From Candidatus Omnitrophota bacterium (GTDB lineage Bacteria; Omnitrophota; Gorgyraeia; Aquiviventales; Aquiviventaceae): a stretch of DNA of 16,876 nucleotides. Below, piece after piece: positions 7,693 through 14,145 of the stretch. The translations under genes were made by a program, and so were the position numbers. The notes below the pieces were generated by a model. The model was not told where the DNA came from. It saw only the letters and a program-made list of their open reading frames with translations, and ran no database searches. The stretch is taken from NCBI GenBank assembly GCA_016206685.1, contig JACQRB010000027.1, positions 1 to 16,876 of the forward strand, read 5' to 3'. Every line of letters begins with the position of its first letter. Position 1 is the stretch's first letter.

Positions 7693-8616
7693 ATGTTCGC
7701 GCGATTGAGCCTGGGAATCGGCCTGTTCGGCGGGTCGCTCGCGCTGGGATGGGCCTTGCGCCGGCGGGGATGGCTGACCGAAGCGCAAGCCAAACAGGTG
7801 ATCCGCCTGACGATGCGATGGCTCTCGCCCGTCGTCCTGTGCCTGTCGTTCTGGCGGTTGCACTTTGCGGGAGCGCACCTGGCCTGGTTGCCGGTGATCG
7901 GCTTTGCGGTCTCCAGCTCGACGCTGCTGCCCGCATGGTGGTATGCCAGGCGCGCGCGGCTCTCGGCGCCGCAGACGGGCAGCTTCCTGACGTGCGCGTT
8001 GTTTTCCAACCTGGGATTCCTGGGCGCGTTGATCGCCTTCGCGCTCTACGGGGAAGCGGCCTATGGGCTGGCGATGCTGTATCTGGTCTACTTCAGCCCG
8101 TCGTTCTACCTGCTGGGCTTCGCCATCGCCAAGCGTTTCGGCCAGGACCGGCACCCCTCCACGGAGAGTGCCGAGCCGATGGAGGAGCTGCGCCTGTATC
8201 CGTTCCTGGGGTTGTTGACGGGCGTGGTCTTGAACCTCGCCCACGTGCCTCGTCCGGCCATCTGCGAACCGATCAACCGCCTGCTGATCCCCCTCGACGC
8301 CGCCATCTATCTCACGATGGTCGGGACGCACCTGCACGTCGAATCGTTGGGGCCGTGGAGGCAGGCGGGCCTTGCGATGAGCGCGATCAAGTTCTGCTAC
8401 AGCCCGCTGCTCGGATGGGCGCTGGTGTCGCTGGCTCGTCTTGAGGGGCTGCCGCGGTTCATCGTGTTGCTGCAGACCTCGATGCCGGTGGCCATCTCGC
8501 CGCTGATGCTGACCATGCTCTTCGGGCTGGATCGGAGGCTGGCCACGGCGTTGTTCCTGATGACGACCTGTCTGGCCATCCCCTGGCTGTTCGTGTACGT
8601 GCCGCTCATTCGCTAG
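7693..8616 (+). CDS. AEC-family (auxin efflux carrier type) permease
   Basis: Inner-membrane transporter of the AEC/MleP family, whose bacterial members move malate, malonate and other small organic acids; the substrate here is unknown. The 307-residue protein is almost entirely hydrophobic, with about ten helices in two halves. Features of the family include the N-terminal ALRRRGWLTEAQAKQVIRLT (a conserved 'lone helix then K-x-x-N/R' start), the mid-protein SNLGFLGALIAFALYGEAA, and the C-terminal half with QTSMPVAISPLMLTMLFGLD. This last stretch matches the conserved '-P-A----L---YG-D' pattern. The ATG abuts the comEC stop (TAAATG), so it is probably translated from the comEC mRNA. A role linked to competence is not implied. 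Confidence 0.8.
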   Translation: MFARLSLGIGLFGGSLALGWALRRRGWLTEAQAKQVIRLTMRWLSPVVLCLSFWRLHFAGAHLAWLPVIGFAVSSSTLLPAWWYARRARLSAPQTGSFLTCALFSNLGFLGALIAFALYGEAAYGLAMLYLVYFSPSFYLLGFAIAKRFGQDRHPSTESAEPMEELRLYPFLGLLTGVVLNLAHVPRPAICEPINRLLIPLDAAIYLTMVGTHLHVESLGPWRQAGLAMSAIKFCYSPLLGWALVSLARLEGLPRFIVLLQTSMPVAISPLMLTMLFGLDRRLATALFLMTTCLAIPWLFVYVPLIR

Positions 8617-8634
8617 GACCGTTCTCGCAGCGTT

Positions 8635-8663
8635 TTGACTTTGGTCGGGAGTTTTGCTATCGT
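8635..8663 (+). promoter_or_regulatory. Sigma70-type promoter of the bamD-like/lptE/holA operon
   Basis: The -35 is TTGACT (8635-8640) and the spacer is 17 bases. An extended -10 follows, with TG at 8655-8656 and TATCGT at 8658-8663. The -10 ends 9 bases before ATG 8673, so the predicted transcript would begin about 3 bases before the start codon. It fills the only long gap between the AEC permease and the bamD-like gene. Confidence 0.65.
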
Positions 8664-8672
8664 GAGGCCAGG

Positions 8673-9629
8673 ATGTCTCGACGCTGGGTGGTGTGGCTGA
8701 CGATTGTGGGCTTAAGCCTCGGGCGGGCGGCGTGCGCCGAGGCCGCCTGGGTGTGGTCTCCGCAGACCGGGTGGATCGGTCCCTCCGGGGCCGTGAAGGA
8801 CACCCCGGCGGCCCAGTTCGATTACGCCCTTGCCTTCTTCGAGAAGAGCGAGTATGACAAGGCCAGGATCGAGCTGAAGAAACTGCTCAAGCACTACCGG
8901 GAATCCCGGGAGGCGGCCGACGCGCAGTACTACCTGGGCCGCTGCCTCGAGGGCCGGCGCGATTACTACGAAGCGTTCCTGGCGTACCGCAAGACCCTCC
9001 AGGTCTATCCGTCCACGGCCCGGTTCAATGAAATCTTGGAGCGGATGATGCAAATCGGCAATTATTTCCTGAGCGGCAAGAAACGCCGGCTCCTCGGCGC
9101 GGCGGCGATCTTGCCGGCCCGGGACAAAGCCGTCGAAGTGTTCCAGGCCATCGTCGAAGATGGGCCGTTCAGCTCGCAGGGGGAGCTGGCGCAGTACAAG
9201 CTGGGCATCGCGCATCTGGCGTTGGAAGAATACGAGCAAGCGGTGAGCGCGTTTGAGCAGCTCATCGAGCGCTATCCCGCCTCTCCGCTCGTGGACGATG
9301 CGCGCTTTCAACTGGCCCAGGCCAGCCTCAAAGGCACCTTCAAGCCCGGCTACGATCAGCATGCGACCGATCAGGCGATCGGGGAGCTGGAGACGTTCGT
9401 CAAAGAATACCCCGCGAGCGATCTCTCGCCGCAGGCGCTGAATCGGCTGCAGACGTTGCGCGAGCGCCGCGCCGAGCACGAATTTCAGGTCGCGCAGTAC
9501 TACGAGCGCCGCAAACAGCCGGCCTCCGCCGTCCTCTACTATCAGTCGGTCGTCGAGCAGTATGCCGAGACCTCCTGGGCCCCGAAAGCCGCCGCCCGAT
9601 TGACGATCCTCGAACCCCTCGCTCCATGA
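8673..9629 (+). CDS. BamD-like TPR protein (outer-membrane assembly lipoprotein family)
   Basis: Periplasmic tetratricopeptide-repeat protein of the BamD/YbgF type, probably part of the machinery that inserts beta-barrel proteins into the outer membrane. The 318-residue protein has a signal peptide (MSRRWVVWLTIVGLSLGRAA), then WVWSPQTGWIGPSGAVKDTP. Five or six TPR-like repeats follow: FDYALAFFEKSEYDKARIEL, AQYYLGRCLEGRRDYYEAF, AQYKLGIAHLALEEYEQAV, a C-terminal FQVAQYYERRKQPASAVLYY, and others. The signal region contains a cysteine (RAAC), but Arg at -3 does not make a normal lipobox; cleavage by signal peptidase I near AEA-AW is as likely. The anchoring expected of BamD is therefore uncertain. 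It has its own promoter, and its stop overlaps the lptE start (ATGA), which supports an envelope-assembly operon. Confidence 0.82.
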   Translation: MSRRWVVWLTIVGLSLGRAACAEAAWVWSPQTGWIGPSGAVKDTPAAQFDYALAFFEKSEYDKARIELKKLLKHYRESREAADAQYYLGRCLEGRRDYYEAFLAYRKTLQVYPSTARFNEILERMMQIGNYFLSGKKRRLLGAAAILPARDKAVEVFQAIVEDGPFSSQGELAQYKLGIAHLALEEYEQAVSAFEQLIERYPASPLVDDARFQLAQASLKGTFKPGYDQHATDQAIGELETFVKEYPASDLSPQALNRLQTLRERRAEHEFQVAQYYERRKQPASAVLYYQSVVEQYAETSWAPKAAARLTILEPLAP

Positions 9630-10213
9630 GAACCCAAAAACCGAAAAACCTAAAGACCGAAAAACGTTTTTCGGTTTTTCCGTTTTTCAGTCTTTCGGTC
9701 TTACTCTGGTCTCTCTGGGCTAGCGGATGCGGCTACACCACCCGTCCCGGCCTGGCCGGCAATCTGCGCACCGTGTACATCAAGCCGTTGACCAACAAGA
9801 TCGACCTGACCGAGTTGACCAACGACTACAACCGCTTTCCGCTCTACCGGCATGGGATGGAGGCCGACGTGACCACGGCGATCATCAACCGCTTCCAGTT
9901 TACGGGCCTGCTGCGCCCGGCCGGCCCGGAGAAGGCGGATAGCCGCCTCGAAGGAGAGCTGATGGAATTCCGGCGGGATGCCCTGCGCTACAACGCCTCT
10001 CAGCAAGTCGAAGAGTGGCGGCTCAACGTCGTCGTCAACGTGCGCTACTACGACCAGCACACGCAGACCCTGCTGTGGGAGGAGTCGCGGCTGACCGGCG
10101 ATACGACCTACTTTGCCCTTGGGGCCAATACGGAGTCTGAGTCGGTCGCCTTGGACCGCGCGATGCAGGACCTCGCCCGCCGGGTCGTCGAGCGAACCGT
10201 CGAGAATTGGTGA
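9626..10213 (+). CDS. lptE: LPS-assembly lipoprotein LptE
   Basis: Outer-membrane lipoprotein that plugs the LptD barrel and helps place LPS on the cell surface. The 195-residue protein has a lipoprotein signal ending in LWASGC (Cys35) and then the family start CGYTTRPGLAGNLRTVYIKP. The LptE-like body follows, with FPLYRHGMEADVTTAIINRF, RLEGELMEFRRDALRY and LLWEESRLTGDTTYF. The start overlaps the preceding stop as ATGA, a coupled start. Unusually, codons 3 to about 25, which hold the lysine-rich n-region and the Phe/Leu-rich h-region, lie entirely in an AT-rich inverted 8-base repeat array. The A-rich arm encodes the basic part and the T-rich arm the hydrophobic core. The gene overlaps the start of holA. 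Confidence 0.9.
   Translation: MRTQKPKNLKTEKRFSVFPFFSLSVLLWSLWASGCGYTTRPGLAGNLRTVYIKPLTNKIDLTELTNDYNRFPLYRHGMEADVTTAIINRFQFTGLLRPAGPEKADSRLEGELMEFRRDALRYNASQQVEEWRLNVVVNVRYYDQHTQTLLWEESRLTGDTTYFALGANTESESVALDRAMQDLARRVVERTVENW
9632..9699. repeat. Inverted array of 8-base repeats (4 units + 4 inverted units) inside lptE
   Basis: The left arm holds CCCAAAAA, CCGAAAAA, CCTAAAGA and CCGAAAAA (9633-9664). A two-base centre (CG, 9665-9666) follows. The right arm holds TTTTTCGG, TTTTTCCG, TTTTTCAG and TCTTTCGG (9667-9698). The two 34-base halves pair at 28 positions, and the inner 18 bases (9657-9674) are a perfect palindrome. It is an AT-rich island in GC-rich DNA. It starts 6 bases after the lptE start codon and encodes the lptE signal peptide, so the transcript may fold over the translation start. 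Confidence 0.92.
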
Positions 10214-10221
10214 CGCCGGCG

Positions 10222-11019
10222 ATGTCCCAGCGACCCGCCCGGTGTTATCTGTTGGTGGGCGCGGATCGGGCCCGGAAGCGCCAACGCGTCGCGCAGTTGG
10301 CCCAGACGTTCCAGGTCGCCTTGCTGGATCGCCATCACGTCCACGCGGCCGAGGTCTCAGCGACGGAGCTTGCGGCCTTGGCGCGCGCGCATCCGGCGGC
10401 CAGCCCGCTGCGGTTGCTCGTCATCGAGGAGGCGCAGCGGCTCGATCGCTCCTGCCTCGCGCTCGTGAAGGAGCAGTGGGAAAGGCTCACCCAAGTGGCC
10501 TGCCTGGTTCTGCTCGTTGACGGCGAGCCGGCCTCGGCGCATCCCCTGGCTGCCCTGGCGCGCTCCGTGGTCGTCGAGCGGTTCGAGATCGTCGGCGGCG
10601 CTCCTGGCGCGCAGCGGTTTGCGTTGGTGGAGGCGATCGCCCGGCGTGACGTCGCCGGGGCGTTGCGCGCCATGCAGGAGCAACTGGCGCTGGGCAAGGA
10701 CGTGACGGACCTGGTCGGGATGCTGGTCTGGCAACTGTCCCGGTGGGTGACGGTCAGGCGCTGCCTGGAGGCGGCGATGCCGCAGGAACGGATGAGGGCT
10801 GTGGCGGGCTTAGAACCCTGGCAGTTGCAGCGGGTCGTGCAGGACGTGGCGGATCGTTCGAGTTCCCACCTGCGTCAGCTGCTTGAGCGATGCTGGGAGG
10901 TGGACGTGGCGATCAAGACGGGACGGACGGTTCCGCGCTTGGCGCTGGAGGCGTTGGTGGTGGCGTGCTGCGGGACGGTCGAGCCACACGTCCACGCGCC
11001 GGCGCAGTCCCGCGCGTGA
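10222..11019 (+). CDS. holA: DNA polymerase III delta subunit (clamp loader), short form
   Basis: Likely the clamp-loader subunit that opens the sliding clamp. From ATG 10222 the protein has 265 residues, against about 340 for typical delta. The N-terminal part (ARCYLLVGADRARKRQRVAQ, then LRLLVIEEAQRLDRSCLALV and ACLVLLVDGE) follows the delta pattern of 'YLL-G-D', 'LV-V-EA--L' and 'L-L---', but the first domain is shortened. The C-terminal domain is recognisable (LVGMLVWQLSRWVTVRRCLE, LEPWQLQRVVQDV, VDVAIKTGRTVPRLALEAL). TTG 10207 and GTG 10210 are other possible starts; the GTG overlaps the lptE stop as GTGA and would suit coupling. The position after lptE and before rpsT is common for holA in many phyla. 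The last 107 bases overlap the rpsT reading frame on the other strand. Confidence 0.82.
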   Translation: MSQRPARCYLLVGADRARKRQRVAQLAQTFQVALLDRHHVHAAEVSATELAALARAHPAASPLRLLVIEEAQRLDRSCLALVKEQWERLTQVACLVLLVDGEPASAHPLAALARSVVVERFEIVGGAPGAQRFALVEAIARRDVAGALRAMQEQLALGKDVTDLVGMLVWQLSRWVTVRRCLEAAMPQERMRAVAGLEPWQLQRVVQDVADRSSSHLRQLLERCWEVDVAIKTGRTVPRLALEALVVACCGTVEPHVHAPAQSRA

Positions 11020-11266
11020 GGTGCCGCATGAGTCGTCCCGTGGTGCGCGAGGCGGTGTTCTTGTGGATGATCCCTTTCGCCGCGGCCTGGTCGAAGCGCC
11101 GCGTGAGCAAGGGCAGGAGCGTGCGCGCCTCCTCCTGACGCTTCTGGGCCAGCAACTCGGTGAGCTGCTTTTTGAGGGTCTTCAATTCCGAGCGTAACGC
11201 CTGGTTGCGGACATTGCGCACGCGGTCCTTGCGCAACTGGCGCAGGGCAGCACGTTTGATGGGCAT
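10913..11266 (-). CDS. rpsT: 30S ribosomal protein S20 with C-terminal extension
   Basis: Primary 16S rRNA-binding protein of the small subunit. It is read on the minus strand from ATG at 11266 (MPIKRAALRQLRKDRVRNVR) through the helical body to the S20 signature KGIIHKNTASRTTGRLMRHL at about 65-84. The total is 117 residues, roughly 30 more than usual. The extra tail is Arg/Pro/Ser-rich and ends TPPPTPPAPSAEPSVPS; it is read antisense to the last 107 bases of holA. The in-frame ATG at 11296 is rejected because it lies in the -35 region of the promoter and adds non-S20 residues. The gene is the only one on this strand and has its own consensus-like promoter, as expected for a highly expressed ribosomal gene. 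Confidence 0.93.
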   Translation of the reverse strand: MPIKRAALRQLRKDRVRNVRNQALRSELKTLKKQLTELLAQKRQEEARTLLPLLTRRFDQAAAKGIIHKNTASRTTGRLMRHLTRGTAPARGRVARPSRSTPPPTPPAPSAEPSVPS

Positions 11267-11275
11267 TGAGGGGCG

Positions 11276-11304
11276 AATGTACCACGGCGCGCGCATCCTG
11301 TCAA
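11276..11304 (-). promoter_or_regulatory. Sigma70-type promoter of rpsT
   Basis: Reading the minus strand: perfect -35 TTGACA (complement of 11299-11304), a 17-base spacer, -10 TACATT (complement of 11276-11281), then 9 bases (CGCCCCTCA) to ATG 11266. This is the best promoter in the window. The transcript would start about 3 bases before the ATG, and no Shine-Dalgarno sequence is visible. Confidence 0.8.
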
Positions 11305-11305
11305 T

Positions 11306-12880
11306 ATGGCCTCGCGACTGACCCCCCCTGCATCCGGGCAGGTCCGCTCCACCCCCGCGCGACTGGCCGCCTCGACCCGCGCCATTTCCCTCGCCACTGC
11401 GGTGAGCCGCGTGCTGGGGTTTGTCCGCGATCTGCTCATCGCAAAATTATTCGGGACCGGCATCCAGGCCCAGGCGTTTGTCGTGGCGTTTCGCCTGCCC
11501 AACCTTTTCCGCGATCTCGTCGCGGAGGGCCCGATGACCACCGCCGTCGTGCCGGTCTTAAGCCGTTATCGCGCCACCCAAGCCCCTGAGGAGTTCTGGC
11601 GCTTGGCGCAGGCGCTGGGGGTGAGGATCGGCGTGGCGGTCGGACTCCTGGGCCTGCTTGGATGCATCCTGGCGCCGTGGCTCGTCGCGGTGATCGCCCC
11701 CGGGTTTACCGGCGACCCTGAGAAGTTTGCCCTGACGGTTCGGCTGACCCGCATCCTCTTTCCGTTGATCACCCTCGTGGGCCTCTGGGCGTTTCTGGGC
11801 GGCCTGCTGAACAGCCTGCGTCACTTCGCCCTGCCCGCCCTTGGTCCGGCTGCGCTGAACCTCGCCATGATCGCCGGATGCCTGTGGCTGGTGCCGCGCG
11901 TCCAGCCCGGCGTGGTGGGCCTGGCCTGGGCGGTCATGCTCGGCGGGCTGGTGCAGTTGGGCATGCAGGTGCCCGCGGCTGCGGCGCGCGGGTTCCGCTG
12001 GCGCTGGGTCTGGCAGCACGAGGGCTCGCGGGACGTCATGCGGCTCCTCGGGCCGCGGCTTGTCGGAGCGGCCGTCTATCAGATCAGCGTGTTGTTCGAC
12101 ACGATCCTGGCTTCCATCGGCGTCCTGGCCGGGGAGGGGGCCATCGCCGCGCTGTACTTTGCGAACCGGCTCGTGCAGTTGCCCCTGGCGCTGTTCGCGA
12201 CGGCCTCCGCGCAGGCGAGCCTCCCGACGCTGTCCGAACAAGCCGCCGTGAAGGACCTCCAGACGTTCCGCTCGACGGTCCTGTCGCTCTTGCGGCTCGT
12301 CGCGTTTGAGAGCCTGCCGGCGGCGGTGGGGCTGATCGTCCTGGCGCCGTCCATCGTGCGGATCTGCTTCGAGCGCGGGGCGTTCGATCGCGCCGCGACC
12401 CTGATGACCGCGCAGACGCTCAGTTGCCTCGCCGTCGGCCTGGTCGCCTATGCCGCCAGCAAGGTGCTCAGCGGCGCGTTCTACGCGCTGCACGATACGC
12501 GCACCCCGGTCCGGCTGGCCATCCAGGCGTTCGCGCTCAACATGCTCTTCGCCGTCCTCCTCATCGGTCCGCTGCGCGTGGGAGGGCTGGCGCTGGCCAC
12601 GGCGCTCTCCAGCAGCGTCAACGCGTGGCGGCTCCTCAAAGCCCTGGAGTGGCGCCTCGACATGCCCCTCCTGCCTAACCTGGCCAAGCCCGTCAGCCGG
12701 ATGGGCGCGGCGGCGTGCCTCATGGGCGTGGCCGCGTGGGGGATGTGGGCGGTGCTCGGCCCGCGCCTGCCGGCGGCGGCGGGGCTATCCGTGGTCATCG
12801 TCGGGAGCCTGGTCGTCTACGGCGCCGGTTGCTGGCTCCTGCGGGTTCCGGAGCTGAGGAGCCTGCCACGCGCCTTCTGA
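11306..12880 (+). CDS. murJ: Lipid II flippase MurJ (MviN family)
   Basis: Inner-membrane flippase that moves lipid II across the membrane for peptidoglycan synthesis. The 524-residue protein has about 14 predicted helices. It shows the family start ISLATAVSRVLGFVRDLLIAK, the FRLPNLFRDLVAEG stretch with the conserved Arg and Glu, SVLFDTILASIGVLAGEGAI, and RLVQLPLALFATASAQASLP. ATG 11306 is the only usable start; it has no Shine-Dalgarno sequence and lies one base beyond the -35 of the divergent rpsT promoter. I found no promoter for murJ itself. The last codons overlap uvrC. MurJ following rpsT is seen in many diderm phyla. Confidence 0.95.
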   Translation: MASRLTPPASGQVRSTPARLAASTRAISLATAVSRVLGFVRDLLIAKLFGTGIQAQAFVVAFRLPNLFRDLVAEGPMTTAVVPVLSRYRATQAPEEFWRLAQALGVRIGVAVGLLGLLGCILAPWLVAVIAPGFTGDPEKFALTVRLTRILFPLITLVGLWAFLGGLLNSLRHFALPALGPAALNLAMIAGCLWLVPRVQPGVVGLAWAVMLGGLVQLGMQVPAAAARGFRWRWVWQHEGSRDVMRLLGPRLVGAAVYQISVLFDTILASIGVLAGEGAIAALYFANRLVQLPLALFATASAQASLPTLSEQAAVKDLQTFRSTVLSLLRLVAFESLPAAVGLIVLAPSIVRICFERGAFDRAATLMTAQTLSCLAVGLVAYAASKVLSGAFYALHDTRTPVRLAIQAFALNMLFAVLLIGPLRVGGLALATALSSSVNAWRLLKALEWRLDMPLLPNLAKPVSRMGAAACLMGVAAWGMWAVLGPRLPAAAGLSVVIVGSLVVYGAGCWLLRVPELRSLPRAF

Positions 12881-14145
12881 AGACGCTTCCCGAGCAACCC
12901 GGCGTGTACCTCTTTACGGACGCGCAGGGGCGCGTGCTCTACGTGGGCAAAGCCGCCAGCCTGCGCGCGCGGGTGAGCTCCTATTTCCATGCGCCGCAGG
13001 GTCTCTCCCCGCGCATCAAGCAGCTGGTGGCCCGGATCGCCGATCTGCAGGTGACGACCACCGGCTCGGAAGCCGAAGCCCTCCTGTTGGAATCGCAGCT
13101 CATCAAGCGCCATCATCCGAAATACAACATCGCCTACCGCGATGACAAAAGCTATCCCCTCCTCAAGCTTACCGCTGAAGCCTTCCCGCGGCTGATCGTC
13201 ACGCGCGAGCGCCGGCGGGACGGGCCTGCCCGCCCCGGGTTCTCCGGGGTAGGCGGGGGCCGCTACTTCGGCCCCTATCCCGACGCGGGATCGCTGCGCC
13301 AGGCCGTGCAATTCCTGCGTCGCGTGTTTCCGCTTCGCACCTGCCGGACGTTTCCCAAGTCCCCGTGCCTGGAGTACCACCTGGGGCAGTGTTTGGCGCC
13401 GTGCGTCGGCTACATTGATGAAGCCGCCTATGGGCGGATCGTCGGGGATCTCGTCGCGTTCCTGGAAGGCAAGCGGGAGGCGCTGTTGCGCGAGCTCTCC
13501 CGCCGGATGGAGCGCGCCTCGCGCGATCGGCGCTTCGAGGAGGCGGCCCGGCTGCGCGACCAGATTCACGCGCTGACCTCCGTGATCGTGGCCAAGGAGA
13601 AGTCGGCCCTGACCGGCCCGCTGGAGCAATTGCAGCTGGCCCTCAAGCTCCCCGCGCTGCCGAGGCGGATCGAGGCGTTCGATATTTCCAACATCTACGG
13701 GGCGTTCGCGGTGGGCTCGATGGTGACGTTCGTGGAGGGCCGGCCGCGCAGCGCGCACTACCGGCACTTCAAGATTCGGACGGTCGCCGGGATTGACGAC
13801 TGCCGGATGATGCGCGAGGTGATCCGGCGCCGCTACGGCGGGTCGCTGGCCGCGGACCTGCCGCGCCCGGATCTCATCCTCGTGGACGGCGGCAAGGGCC
13901 AGCTCCATGCGGCCCGTGAGGCGCTGCAAGCCCTTGGGGCCGACCTGCCCGTCATCGGATTGGCCAAACGCTTCGAAGAGGTGTTCGTGCCAGGCCAATC
14001 CACTCCGGTCGTGCTCCTGCCCACCTCGCCGGTGCTGCACCTGATCCAGCGCATCCGCGACGAGGCCCACCGCTTCGCGATTCGGTACCATCGTCGTCTG
14101 CGCGCCAAGCATCTGTTGCAACAGTTCAAAGGGCGGGCCGGATGA
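12829..14145 (+). CDS. uvrC: Excinuclease ABC subunit UvrC, compact form
   Basis: Dual-incision nuclease of nucleotide excision repair. In order: GIY-YIG domain (GVYLFTDAQGRVLYVGKAAS, with ESQLIKRHHPKYNI); four cysteines of the iron-sulphur-type motif (FPLRTCRTFPKSPCLEYHL, then QCLAPC); UVR motif (RRFEEAARLRDQIHAL); RNase H-like domain with the catalytic triad as FDISN, VDGGKGQ and DEAHRFA. It ends at RAKHLLQQFKGRAG, before where the (HhH)2 domain would begin, and it lacks most of the roughly 140 residues normally found between the UVR and RNase H domains. It therefore has about 425-438 residues against about 600 usually. The start is uncertain: homology begins near 12877, the nearest conventional start is TTG 12829 (used here), and ACG 12868 has the best ribosome-binding site. 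The stop overlaps the next gene as ATGA. Confidence 0.9.
   Translation: MLAPAGSGAEEPATRLLKTLPEQPGVYLFTDAQGRVLYVGKAASLRARVSSYFHAPQGLSPRIKQLVARIADLQVTTTGSEAEALLLESQLIKRHHPKYNIAYRDDKSYPLLKLTAEAFPRLIVTRERRRDGPARPGFSGVGGGRYFGPYPDAGSLRQAVQFLRRVFPLRTCRTFPKSPCLEYHLGQCLAPCVGYIDEAAYGRIVGDLVAFLEGKREALLRELSRRMERASRDRRFEEAARLRDQIHALTSVIVAKEKSALTGPLEQLQLALKLPALPRRIEAFDISNIYGAFAVGSMVTFVEGRPRSAHYRHFKIRTVAGIDDCRMMREVIRRRYGGSLAADLPRPDLILVDGGKGQLHAAREALQALGADLPVIGLAKRFEEVFVPGQSTPVVLLPTSPVLHLIQRIRDEAHRFAIRYHRRLRAKHLLQQFKGRAG
13225..13257. repeat. GC-rich imperfect palindrome within uvrC
   Basis: An inner stem of CCCCGG (13233-13238) and CCGGGG (13244-13249) encloses the loop GTTCT. Six further outer pairs (13225-13230 with 13252-13257, one of them G-T) lie beyond two unpaired or wobble positions. 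It encodes the insertion GPARPGFSGVGG in a variable loop just before RYFGPYPDAG. Confidence 0.5.

Noticed and set aside
9632..9699. Rho-independent terminator between the bamD-like gene and lptE
   Set aside because: A hairpin followed by T-rich sequence is present, but it lies inside the lptE reading frame just after a coupled ATGA start, and the frame stays open with a sensible signal peptide. Partial attenuation cannot be excluded.
12817..14121. 434-codon open frame on the minus strand
   Set aside because: Shadow of uvrC, which has intact catalytic motifs on the other strand.
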